Below are positions 49,621 through 61,505 of a stretch of DNA of 64,000 nt, one piece after another. The stretch spans positions 372,001-436,000 of the forward strand of contig AFXF02001505.1 of the NCBI GenBank assembly GCA_000231825.2, read 5' to 3'. Every line of letters starts with the position of its first letter. Position 1 is the stretch's first letter. Below the pieces are notes generated by a model. That model did not search any database, was not told where the DNA came from, and saw only the letters and a program-made list of their open reading frames with translations. Position numbers and translations under genes: made by a program. This DNA is from Tetrahymena elliotti 4EA. Its lineage: Eukaryota > Ciliophora > Oligohymenophorea > Hymenostomatida > Tetrahymenidae.

Positions 49621-50469
49621 TCATCTGAATTCAACCTTCTTTTTATAATCTCCAGGAATTCTTGTGAATTTAGTTAAATCATCTACTTTACCCATGACGA
49701 AACTTCCAAAAACTCTATCTTCATCATGATCTAAGTTTAAGAATTGACGCATTTCTTTGCTATCTCTAGCATGTCTAGCAAATGTCATACTTGACCAGTA
49801 GCCACCTAATCCTTTAGCTGCTGTTTGTAAATAGATATTTTGAACAGATGTAGCAAGTGCAGCTATTTCTTCCCATTCAGGCATAACATTTTTTTCACTT
49901 GCGTATCTCTTCATACAAAGTAAAATTATATGAGAAGCCTTAGATATTTCATTGAATTTATTTTCAATTTATTTCAAAGATTTTTCTTTCTCTTCATCAT
50001 TCTTGAAAACGCTTTGGCCATTCTATTTATACCAATCTTTGACAAAATTGAAAAATTTGTCCAAGCTTTCTCTTTTGTAAACAACGAATCTCCAAGGTTC
50101 GTTTTTACCATGAGTAGGAGCAGTGTTTGCACATTCTAAGATATGATGGATATCTTAATCATCAATGAGTTAATCATTGTAATCCTTAGGGGTTATAGAT
50201 CTTCTTTTTTTCATGATGCTTTCAAGGACCTTAGATTCATTGATCTTTTATTAAGGAGCTTCTCTATTGGATTAAGTTAAAATGTAATAGGAACAACTCA
50301 AAATAGTGACAAAACAAGTAATAAGTAAATCAATAACAATGTCAAATTATTATTCCTAATCATCTGATCTACTCTTCAAGAAATCCTTAATGTAGTCTTT
50401 GGCGAATTTCTTCAAAAATCCATTTAATAATAAGATACCGCCTGCTAAATAAACAATCGAATTGTTCAT
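49621..50469 (-). CDS. Nitroreductase-family flavoprotein with N-terminal membrane segment
   Basis: A single exon of 282 residues. The N-terminal ~80 residues contain a possible weak hydrophobic stretch, IVYLAGGILLLNGFL, and a clear helix, IVIDLLITCFVTILSCSYYI, implying membrane anchoring. The nitroreductase domain begins SIMKKRRSITPKDYND with the FMN-phosphate arginines. It continues ILECANTAPTHGKNEPWRF, which is typical of bacterial YdjA-like members, then FNEISKASHIILLCM, WEEIAALATSVQNIYLQTA and GLGGYWSSMTFA, ending DDLTKFTRIPGDYKKKVEF. The family uses FMN and NAD(P)H to reduce nitro groups, quinones or other acceptors. The substrate here is unknown. The lack of introns and the close fit to bacterial motifs raise transfer from bacteria as an option, but base composition is fully adapted. 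Confidence 0.88.
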
Positions 50470-51068
50470 TTTTTTTAGCTTTTTTAAAATATATCAAATC
50501 TTTAATTTAATAAATTAATTAAAAAATAACAAATTCAATTTGATTTAGATTTAAAATAAATCAAAAGAATATCAAAAGATAAAAAATAGAAAATTCCCAA
50601 CTATTTACAAAGCAATTAAAAAATTCTGGTATCTTAAGATTTATTTTGTTTTGATTTTAAGTAATCTTAGAGATTCTATGTTTTTGGTTTATTGAATATT
50701 GGAAAATAACAAATAAAATAATGATAAATTCTATTGAGTTACTATTTTCTTCCAAAAAAACTGTAAATTTTATGAACAATCACAAAATTTTTTATTTTAT
50801 GATAAAATCTGGGTTATAGTTTATGAGAATATTAAAGCAACATTTTATTCTTAAAAAGATCTTTCGAAATTATTCTGAATAGTATATTTTAATGACTGTT
50901 TAATTGTTAAAAAAAGCAATTCTATATTTTAAAAAATGATCAAACAAAAAAATGAAAATATATAAACAAATTTTATTTACAATTTTTTGAGAATTAATAA
51001 ATATTTTCACGATTTTTACTTTATTTTTATTTAATTATTTTAAATTTAACAAAAAGCAAAAATTCACC
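50470..51068. other. Intergenic between tandem minus-strand genes
   Basis: About 0.6 kb, AT-rich. It contains the 5' flank of the nitroreductase gene and the 3' end of the next gene. No feature seen. Confidence 0.5.
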
Positions 51069-53652
51069 TCATTTTTGCTAGCTTTTCTTTTATTTTCCCT
51101 TAAATTAAACTTTTTTGAAACCTGGCATGGTAGGTTCTTTTAAAATTTTAATAGGTTTAAGCTCTTCTTCTTTTTACTATTAAACTACTGCTTTTTGTTA
51201 CTATTAAGGTGCAGGCTAGATTATTACATCTCTTTAAAGTAAAGTTAAAAACTCATGAAAATTAACTCTTCCTGAATTAGCAGTAAAGCTAAATCTTTTA
51301 AATAATCCTATAAATTCTTCTTTTTCATAATCACCTCCTTTTGAATTTAAATATTCTACAAAATCATTGATTGCTAAGAATCCTTTTTAACTTTTATCAA
51401 CAATTTTGAATATTTTAAATAAAATTTCTTCATCTCCCTACATATCTTTGAAGCTCTAGATAGATTTTTCAATATTAATCAAGTGATTAAACAAAGACTA
51501 AATTAACTTTTTTTATTCTTCACTAATATTGGACTTTATTTTTTTAAATTTTTCTTTAAAAGTTGTTAAAATTAATTTAAAATTGTACACTAAAATTCTT
51601 GATGTACTAGAATGATTTTTTTTGTTCTTTTAAGACTCCGCTTTTAGGACCAACAAAAGAAAATATTTGATTTATCATTGTACCCTTCCTAAATAAGTAT
51701 AAAGGATTGTTAAATTTTTAAAGAAAATCTTTAATCTTACTTCTTATTTGTTGCAAAGATTTCTGCAAAATCACAATACCTATTTAAATTGAATTCTTTA
51801 AAAATATTTAATTTGAATGAAGAATTTACCTTAGCTATTTGCTATTTTCCTATAAATAACGAGAAAATATTTTCTAAACATATATTTTAATGTAAGGTAT
51901 TGATAAGTTTTCAAGCCCTTCCAAAAAGCTACTAATATCTATGTTTTTCTTTTTCTTTTTATCAAAGAAATTAAACATGATTTAAATTGAAAATTCTGTA
52001 GATTTTAATATTTCTTCCTTCACTTTTTCAATTTCACTATCTATTGTTATTTGCTCAACTAAAAATTTTATAAAATAAACTTATTCTGCATCAAGTTCTG
52101 TTGTTATCTTGTTTAAAAAATTCTATGATTAAACTTTGGATCTGATCTTTTCGATCATAGCAACTTGCTTAGATTTATAATGATTGATAGAGTCCGATTT
52201 GTTATTTTTTTACTCTAACTTTTCAAGGATATTGTTCTTTTAATTTTAAGGAGACTACTACTTTAGATATTATTTTAGCTATTTATTAAATTCCTATTCT
52301 TAAAGGTTCTATTGATATTGTTAGAAGCCTATTTCTTTTTGCTATCTTTGGTGAGAGATAAACAGATCATAATACTCTTTGCTTTTGAACAAAGATGGAT
52401 CTTCTGTAGGTGTTGGTTCTGTTCTTTATTTTCTTTATTCATTGTACTCCTTAAAAAAATTTTACTATTACTCAGGTTATTATGACTATTGCTTTTTGTT
52501 TTCCAATTTTTTTGTCTCAGCAAAGGGTAAAGTTATGTCAAAGTTTACTGGAGATTGAGATGGTTTTTCCACTACTTAATCATATCTATTTGGCTATTTT
52601 CCTTAATTATTCTCCATTGAAAAATTAAAAGAAGGATGAGGTAAATAACTTGCACTTTTATTGACATTTTCTAAGTTTATTTCAGGCGTAACAATCGATG
52701 GATTTTTAACTTGAAAATCAACTAATGATCTGTTTTTGTCTCTTTTTATATACACACTTTCTCCAACATGCTAAGTAAAAGCAGGGACGTTTGCTTTTTA
52801 ATCATATATAACTCTGCTTTATACTTCCGGCCTTTCATCAAACTTATCTTTGATATACATTGGACCAGAATATGTGTTTGCTTATTAAACTAAAGGATCT
52901 TATGTATATTTATTAACTGTTATAACTTAGGGTATAGGCTATGCTTAAAAACCTTAATTTTGTTAGTTCAATGTGCTTGAATTAGAGAAAGCAGGTGCAA
53001 CAGGCTTATCAACACCATAGCTTTTTGGTATTGTTTTAGAATTTACATCAAAATTTTCAAGGGGATCCTTAAAATTTTCAAAATATTTATCAACATCAAA
53101 ATAGTTAGATCTTTTAGGAGACTATTCAAAAGCATATTTCTTAGAGTTTAAAGAACCAATCCCATTATTTGAGGAAGAAAATTTATTAGGTGGGTTTAGT
53201 TTATTTAATTCAAAATCTAAATCATTAAATGGTTTTGGTCCTACATTCCCTTAATATTAATTAAATTATCCTTCAAGAGAGCCTCCCAAATATTTATTTG
53301 ATCCTAAATATTAATTAACTGGTCCATTTTGAGATGAAGGAGGTGCAAAAGGTTTATTCTATGAAAATGCATTATTAGATATAAAAGAGGAAGTAGAAGG
53401 ATAAATATCTTTTTACCCAATTCCTTATTGAAAATCTCCAAACTAATATTATTTATAAGTAGACTAAGGACTGAGAATATTTAGAGGTCCTCCATAGCCA
53501 CCATATTATTTTGGAGGTGATAAATTCAGTTAATGAGAAATAGGAGTAATATTATTTGTACTATTTGAAGCACCATAACCTCGTATAGCAGGAGCACTTT
53601 TATCAAATTAGCTTGCTTAAAAATAAGAAGTTGGATTAAAACCTGATGTCAT
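51069..53652 (-). CDS. Q/N/P-rich protein with C-terminal EF-hand-like region
   Basis: A long first exon starts MTSGFNPTSYFQASQFDKSA. The N-terminal ~400 residues are disordered and rich in N, Q, S, P, G and Y (for example HQLNLSPPKQYGGYGGPLN), similar in style to cytoskeletal or EH/actin-adaptor tails. A charged coiled-coil-like middle (about 52000-52500) includes EFNKQLKQYLKQQSPQNQKN and KQVAMIEKIRSKVQSQNF. EF-hand-like segments follow: FNFFDKKKKNIDISSFLEGL near 51930, then IFKIVDKSQKGFLAINDFVE and LFKRFSFTANSGRVNFHEFL near 51260-51420. The loops depart from the canonical DxDxDG, with lysine, serine or threonine at several ligand positions, so calcium binding is doubtful. The end, KILKEPTMPGFKKV and beyond, stops at TGA (51069-51071). 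Introns lie near 51795-51830 and 51545-51730, approximately. The family is not identified. Confidence 0.72.
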
Positions 53653-54430
53653 TATTTGAATCAGCTTCAGCTTAGCTTTTTTTATTATGTCTCTTTTATT
53701 ACCTAAAGTTTGTATGATTTTCTTAATATTGATATCTTAATTTAAAGAAGAAAATACTATCCAAAAAATATATCTAATAATATCACTTTTTATTTTGCTT
53801 TTATTTTCAAATTAATAAATAAAAAATAGCTGCTGCTTGCTTTGTTAATATTCATTTAAAATTTTTACTTTTTTAAACTAAAAAATTTATGAAAAACAAA
53901 AGTCAATCAATCATTCATTTATAAATTAAAATTTTGAAAATTATAAATATTAGAAATATTCATTAGCAATAATGAATAGATGATATATGTTTCAAATATT
54001 TACAAACTGAATGAATTTATTTTTAATTCATCTTGAATAAAAATCAGTTAAGTGCTACAATTTCTTTTTAAAAAAGAGCAAAATGATTTTTTTAGATAAG
54101 AATAAATTGATTTTTTAGAAATCTAAATTAATTTATAAATTCATCACTTCAATTTAATTTTTTATTCAAAAAATTATTTTAATTCAAACTCTAGCGAATT
54201 TATCAAATATTAATCTATTTTAGAGCAACTAGAATACAAATGAGGTTATTTTGATTTTATTTTATAAAAAAGATTTGTGAAAAGTAAAATAAGAATGAAA
54301 AATATTATCATAAATCTAAAAAATAACTTTAATTTTAGGTTTTCAATTCAAATTGTGGTAAAAATTATAATCAATATCTAAAAGAATAAGTTTTGATGAA
54401 AATTAATTCAATATTAATTATTTATAAAGC
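53653..54430. other. Divergent intergenic region
   Basis: About 0.8 kb between the EF-hand-like gene (-) and the 54431 gene (+). A/T tracts only; it should include both promoters. Confidence 0.5.
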
Positions 54431-55399
54431 ATGCTAGCATTTTCAAAAGTACAAAAGCAAAAGTAACTGAAAAGAAATTTTGCTGATTTAGCTACAAAAC
54501 AACAGTAATCTTAATCTATCATCTTGGAAGGTTCTAATTTCAGTTCTAAAAGTAAGGATATTTGTGAAGACAAAATTTAACAAGAATAGTAACTTATTGA
54601 TAATAATACATCTTAAGAGCAAATTAAAAATAAAAAAAATGAGCTACGATACCATTAGTTTGAGGAAATGAAATAGCTCAATCTAGATTAAATGTAATAA
54701 CAAAGCTAGAAAGTATCAATAGAAGAAGACTTAGGCAATGCTAGAAAGAACTCAAAAAATATAGTTTGGAAAGATTTACTTGATCTTTCTTTCAATTTAA
54801 ATGGGAACGAAGTAAGTAGAATATAGAATCGAGTAAAAACTCCTTAATGGAGAATAACTCGTTTTCATGGCTTTTCTCAATTTAACTAATCACCAGAAAA
54901 ATCAAATAATTAAAATTTCAATTTTTCAATTAATAACATAAGTTAATTAAGCAATTAAAAATAAAGTTTATCACCATCTCCTCCAAGGTAGGATAGTAAT
55001 ACTTTATTGCATTCTTAGCATCATAATAAAAATAACCATGAAAATTCAATATTTGTAAGAAGAATTTAAACTCCAAATAAATTTTCTAAGCCATAATAAA
55101 AACATCCATTTAGTAATGATAAATATGAGAAAGCTTAATTCTAAAATGAAGTTCTTCAAAGAACCACTTTTTTATTATAAAATAAAGACAAATCTTATCT
55201 TCCTTAGATCAAAGTTGATAAGCAAAAAAGAGAAGTGAGATAGAAAGAAATATAATAAAAAATGAGATAATATTTTGTAAAAAACCACATTAAACTAAAA
55301 CAAGAAAATGATAGTTTTGTCTTTGATAATTATACAGTAAGAGGGTTAAGTGTTACCCCTTAGCAGAAATAGCATAATTTTTCTAATCAATTTCTGTGA
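54431..55399 (+). CDS. Unknown basic Q/N/S-rich protein, 322 aa
   Basis: A single exon from ATG at 54431 (MLAFSKVQKQKQLKRNFADL) to TGA at 55397. The most structured part, near 54760-54880, reads IVWKDLLDLSFNLNGNEVSR and QNRVKTPQWRITRFHGFSQF. SP and TP dipeptides (SLSPSPPRQ, RIQTPNKFSKP, RVKTPQW) are possible proline-directed phosphorylation sites. The C-terminal part is basic and helical, VDKQKREVRQKEIQQKMRQY. There is no membrane segment or known domain. SP/TP richness and basic character would fit a cell-cycle or cytoskeletal substrate, but that is conjecture. Confidence 0.7.
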
Positions 55400-56114
55400 G
55401 TATATATAAAATACAAAAAGAATAGAATTTAAATTAGAGAGGGTAAACCAAAATAACAATTTATTTAGGGACTTGTTGGTGATGTAAATATGAAGGGTTA
55501 ATAAATATTAAATAAACATAAAAAAAGAAGCAAATTTTGGAAATGGAAAAAACAAAAAATTTATCGATGAACATTTAGTAAATCATCTCCATTTTATAAG
55601 TGTGTGTAAATATATAAAAATTACTAAAATTAGAGAGAAAAATACTTTGAATAAAGCAGATATCCTTATAAAATTAATTTTATTGCAAATTAATAATTTT
55701 TTTAACTGAAATTAACAAATCATTAACTCAGTAATTAATTAAATATCCAATACTTAATAATCTTCGTAAAATATTTATTATTTCATAGCAAAAGGCAAGA
55801 ATAACCAATTTATCAAATAAAAACAAAACAAACGTAAATTAAAATCTAAATTATTTTTTGCAAATAAGCAAGAGAAAGTGTACTACAAAAAAACAATAAT
55901 TATATTTCATTGTTACTTCTTAGTTGATGTAAGATTAAATGTTATTTGTTAATTGATTGAAATGCAGATTTTTATATTATTTAAAATATAAAAAAATTGA
56001 TTGTTTTTAGTAAACATTAAGGATTTCAATTATCGATAGTTAGTTCTAATTACTTTTGCATTTTTTTAATTTCTATTTATTTTGAATTTAATTGGGTTTT
56101 TATATGAAGTTTTT
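55400..56114. other. Intergenic, convergent gene ends
   Basis: About 0.7 kb of AT-rich DNA between the 54431 gene (+) and the calpain-like gene (-). Nothing coding recognised. Confidence 0.5.
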
Positions 56115-59100
56115 TCAGTCTTCACATTCTTTAATTTAGCATATTCTTCTAAATGTCTCTAAATCTTGCTTATAAGGTCCTCTCATATGGAATAAAACTT
56201 CAATACTAATATTATCAGAATTTTTAGATAGCATTTTTTCAGTTTAACTCTTTTAAATTGTTTATTATGGATCTTTCATTTCTTTTATTTTTTCTGTTTT
56301 AAATTCTACTTTCTTCAAAATCATTTAACAAAAATTAATTATTTCATCTTTTTTTATAAAAAAGTTACTTTTTTAAGGTTCGATCTTCCCGTACTTAAGA
56401 TTATATTATCTCTAGTCTTTTAAAGATCAAATATAACCTCAATTGCTTTATCTCTTTTTTAGTTTTTGGCTATAAATGTGGTGTAATTTGCTTCCCTTTA
56501 TATAAATTTTAGAGTGTTTCAATTATTTTAAATTCGTATAAAAAATTACTTAAAGTATTAAGCATAAACATATGGTTAAACTTTAGTTAAATCTTCTCCT
56601 TGGAAGATACCTTCTTTATCTGTAGCAATTATTTAATCTCTATCTTTTGGAATATTTTGGTATACATGTCTAGCAGCTCTTTAGTCTAAATCAGTCTCAA
56701 TAGCATCTCTTACTATAACCTTTATTAGAATAATACAATTGCATAAATAAGAGTTAAATATAATATCTATACATCTAAAGGTATATCACTATGAAGACTA
56801 ATTATAAAGCATCTTGACCTAATACTATAAAGACTCTCATCATATCCAATTTTAGAAAACTTTTACAAGAAATTGGGAGTATTTTGATCTTAATCATTTT
56901 ATATTTTTTCTTTCATATATAACATGAATCCTTCTTGTGATAGGCACTCATCAGGACTAGGATATTCTTCTAATAAATCCTAAAATTCTTTTTTAAATTC
57001 TCTTTCATTCTCTTCATTAGGCTGTTCATCTTCGAAACAATATTTAAATGCTACAAATTGTTATTGAGACATTTTTCTTGTAAGCCTCATATCAAATTTT
57101 CTAAAAATATCATGGAGAGTAGATTCTAGCAATTAATCAAATCTTAAATTTTCAGCCTTGCTTTCTTAACTCTATCCTTTTTGGTGGCTTTATTTATCAT
57201 TTTTCTTCTAAATGAAATTTTTTATTTTGCTTTTTTCTTTATTTTGACAAAATAAAATTAATGTATACATTTTTAATAAACTCGAATAAAATTACTAGAT
57301 TCTCTAAATCCTAATCCATTTGTTCTAGGTAGTATAATATAAATTCCTTTTTCTTATATATTAACAGAAAGCTCTATTTATCTTTCATGCTAAAATGAAG
57401 GATCTGAAATTTTTTTCAATGAAAATTTAGTGTGATGAAGTTTTCGATAATAATCGTTATCACTCCCTGCTTTCTTTTTTGAATCATTATCATTTTGATT
57501 GCCCTTTCTTCTATTTACTAATTAGAATAAGGCTAATTAAACATCCAAATAAGGTCTTCCATCTTCAACACCTTTAATTAATTCGTCTTCTTGGTGAAGT
57601 GTTATAATAACTTCAATATTATTTTTTGCTTTCTACAAGCAAGTTTCTGTAATCTCAAACTGGTAATACCATTTTGACATAAATGTTTCAATAGAAGAGT
57701 CATTAGTGTCAACTACTTTGACAAATTTACCTTTAATTCTCACTTCATTCCAGTCTTATATTTTACAGACATTTAAGAACTTAAATTTATCCCTTAAAAA
57801 ATTTAAATAAAAGTTTGTTTAGTATAAAAAAGAAAAAAGTTTTCATTTGGAATTTATTGATATTTTGTAATTAAATTAAAATAATTGACTTCTCTTCAAT
57901 TATAAATTTATTTATGATCATAATTAAACTTTATTGTAATTTAATTTGTGAGGAATTTCTCTTTTTAATTTAATTGAATTGTAATTTTACTTCACATTTT
58001 CGAATTTCATCCATGTTTATTTTGGATCATTTAGATTAGGATTTAAATATTTTCTTGCGGGGTCATCCCATAATCCACTTTCTCTACTCCAGTCCCCTTT
58101 CCATTAAAGGTTTTCCCAAATATCTGATTAAAAAATAATTAATTAATTTGAATATAAAAATATTTATACCTCTTATGTTAAATAGGATGTTGCCATAGTA
58201 CTCTCTGATTCCTATTATTGAATAGGCATAACCAGTTGCATCTTTTTATTTATCTTCTGTCTAAAGATTCATTAAATACCCTTTATCATAATACATTTAT
58301 ATATCTTTGATACTGGTGTATGGATCAAGCTTTATTTTTGTAACTGGACACCCTGTCAAATCTATCAGGGCATTTTCACATTTTTTTTGTGATCCATTTT
58401 TGAGTTTAAAATAGTCTCCATGTATTTTAGCATATGCCTATATTTTTATAAATCATTTTATCTAGTTTTATTTTAATTTGCTTTATATATTTTTGCTTTT
58501 AAGTATACTTTTTCTAATATTAACAACCATATTTGGTGACAATTACTGCTTGAAGATTTAGATATATCACTTTAATCTTCTTCTTATTAACTATCAATGT
58601 GGGAAAATATTGGGCCATCTAAAGGATAGCAAGGGAAGTAATCATCGACATTTACAGTTTGCCACTCTCCATTTTTGCATATTTTAACTCTATAAAAACC
58701 TTATTCATTTACATCTTAGGTCAAAAAAAGCCTTTTTATCTAAAATTTAAAGAGTGAATTATTCTTGAAGATATAGGTAAATATTCATTTAATATTACAC
58801 ATTCTTGCTTTTCTGCTAATAAAGCCACTGATGAAAGAAACCAATAATTTGATAATTAACCAGGTATTATATCACAAAAATTTATTTTGGAAGGAAAAAC
58901 TCTTATTTCTTTACTATTTTCAAAGATTTTTTCAGGTCTTCTCCATTAAATAAGAGTATCAAATGCACTACCATCATTTACTCCAAAAATACTATCCTAT
59001 TTTAATGAATTAATAGATAATATATTTACATAAATCTCATCTGAAGTTTGAATTTATTACATCAATTGGTAAAAAGTAAGGGTCAATATACTTTGAAAAA

Positions 59101-59701
59101 TTATTTTTTCTTTCTCTTTCTAAATTTAATTTTATGTGGTACAAACATTCCCCTGTTGTCAAGATTGATAATGGTAAAGTTTTTAACTTCTATGCTAGAC
59201 CTTCTTCTTCTCTCACTCTCTTTTTTTCTTCATCATGCTCTTTAATTGTATCCTTCTGCTTTTCTTTAGGTGCTGGCTTTATTATATACCTTTTTTAAAA
59301 AAAAATAATTTTACAATAAGCTTTTTTATATGCTTTTTAAAAAGAATCCATACTTAAATTTACTTTTAAGTTCCCAATTAGATTGATCTAATATTTTTAT
59401 CAAGCAAACTATTTCAGCTCCATTGGGCTGGATGATTGTTTTTTAAATTTTTGATTGCTTGTATGTATCTTTGATTTATTCTTGAGAATTTGAGCCATCA
59501 ATTTTCATAAGATTAGACTCTCTCAATTCAACACCTCTAGATTCTGTAAAATCAGCTATGAATTCAATAATATTTAATCTATTGTTTATAAGCCTAAATT
59601 GGTAATAATCATTATTCTTTTCCTTCTTTTTCTCTAGTATTATATCCTTTTATAGAATGATTTATTGATAATCTTAATCTGCCCTATTCATTTATTAGTT
59701 C
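56115..59701 (-). CDS. Calpain-like protein, catalytically dead
   Basis: A multi-exon gene. The chosen start MNRADQDYQQII at 59701 is the first in-frame Met seen. The calpain papain-like core is clear: KYIDPYFLPIDVINS, FDTLIQWRRPEKIFE, DIIPGQLSNYWFLSSVALLA, QGFYRVKICKNGEWQTVNV then DDYFPCYPLDGPIFS, AYAKIHGDYFKLKNG, KDATGYAYSIIGIREYY and LQWKGDWSRESGLWDDP. Yet the nucleophile Cys of GDCWFL is Tyr (SNYWFL, codon 58844-58846). The catalytic His of GHAYS is Tyr (GYAYS, 58228-58230), and the Asn of RNPWG appears as Asp (RDIWE). The C2-like domain III follows (IQDWNEVRIKGKFVKV, VNIQEKGIYIILPRTNG), then an EF-hand-like region (LHDIFRKFDMRLTRKMSQQQ) and an extra C-terminal ~200 residues ending CQIKECED, TGA at 56115. 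It is probably a non-proteolytic regulator or scaffold, like vertebrate CAPN6. Confidence 0.87.
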
Positions 59702-61505
59702 TCTGATTTTAAATGTTTGAAGTATTTCTATCTTAAAATTAACTTCTCCTATGTTGCTTATTTTGATTGTTTGATAAAAATTTAATTGAAATGTTTTTTG
59801 AAAATTTAAAAATTAATTAAAAATTTATGAGTAGTTGGAAATTTTCTACAAAACACTTTTATTTAAGATAATTAGATAAAATATTTATAAAAATTCTATT
59901 GTAAATTAAAATTTTTATAATTAATAGTAGGTTATATCTTTTTAAATTACTTTTATTTCTATTAAAAGGAACACCTTGAGAATTTTTTTTAATTTTTTGA
60001 TATAAAGAATAATCATTTTTTTAATTTAAAAATCAAAATAATTATTTAAAAAATATATTTTTTCATATAAAATGTTTTATAATTACATACATTATTTCAA
60101 ATTTACAATTAAGAGAATCGTATTCTTGAATTTACTTTAAATTAAATAATTCTTATTCTCCAATCATAAACACAATAATAATTTAAATAGAATATTATTG
60201 ATCATTTTACTTAGTGAGTCTAAATTAAAAAAAATCATTTACAAAAGAACTTATTTAAAAAAATATTAATTATCTTTATGAATTATTTTTAACAATGAAG
60301 TAAAAATGACTAAATTAATCAAATAAAAAGTAATGAAGAAGTAATAGTTTAAAAAAACTACTAAAATAAATTTGTCATGTTCAATCACTTCAAAATATAG
60401 TACATACATTGACAAGATATTTTTTACAATTTATAAATCAATTTTCACTAGGATATTTAGAACTTGATAAATCTTTTTTATCCTAAGAATAAAGATTCCA
60501 TTCATCTAAACGTATTCAGCTTTCTTATTAAAAAAGAAATAAAATTTCTTAAGTTTTTTTGATAACTAACATTGAAAATTGCTTATTTATCTTTAAATTA
60601 CAAATGTTAAGTAAATAATTTTATATCTTCTAATATTACCTTTTTATTATTTTAATTTTTTCTATAGTAAATTCAATAATCTAAAAAAAATCAAAATTAT
60701 TTGTGTATTTGAAAGTATAATTTTTCTATGAAATATTTAATTATCTTTTTATTTAAAAAATTGATAAATTCAATAGTTATTTTTGATTTCATTTTATCAT
60801 TTTTGTAATATTGTCTGAAAGAGGAAAAAAACTAAAGTATAAGATCTTTGATTAAATAATTATAGTTTAGCTTAAAACAATAGGTAAAATAAAGCAATTA
60901 AAAATAGTTGAGAAAAAAATTAATTTGATGAGTTACTGTTAAAAAAATTGTTGAATATCTTTTGGAAAAAGAATATGAAGTATTAGATTTTTAGGAAAAG
61001 TAATTTTTGGGATGATTGATGATTTCAGTAAGCTAAAAAATATAGTGAAGTAAGTAAATATTAAAAATGTTAGAAAGAAAAGGAGGGAAAAAAATATAAT
61101 AGTAAATAAGAAGATTGATAAATTTATTTTGATATAATGAAAGATGGTATTAAGTATTTAAATGTTTAGTGATACATATAAAATATTTGTGTATTTTATT
61201 TTAAATCAGAGATGAAGGAGAAAAAGAGTCAAATTAGAAAATAGCCTATTGCTAATCAAAGTTATATTTCACTTTTATAAAAAATTCTGGCTTTTCATTT
61301 TTTGTTTTTGAATAGTAAATGAAGATAAAATGGATCTTTTAGTAATTAAAAGATTTCTAGCAAGTTTAAAATTGTATTTCTTTTATTATTAGCTTACACA
61401 AATAAATATTTATTTCAACATAAATAATTAAAAGATCCATTTAGATTAACATTTTTTATAATTAATAAACTAATAAAAAAGCAAAATAAATTACACTTTG
61501 AAAAT
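59702..61505. other. Divergent intergenic region
   Basis: About 1.8 kb, extremely AT-rich, between the calpain-like gene (-) and the membrane-protein gene (+). A 36-codon frame at 61212-61322 exists but shows no support. No RNA or repeat recognised. Confidence 0.45.

Noticed and set aside
61212..61322. Plus-strand 36-aa frame upstream of the membrane protein
   Set aside because: Too short, no family similarity, no clear splice link to the 61506 gene.
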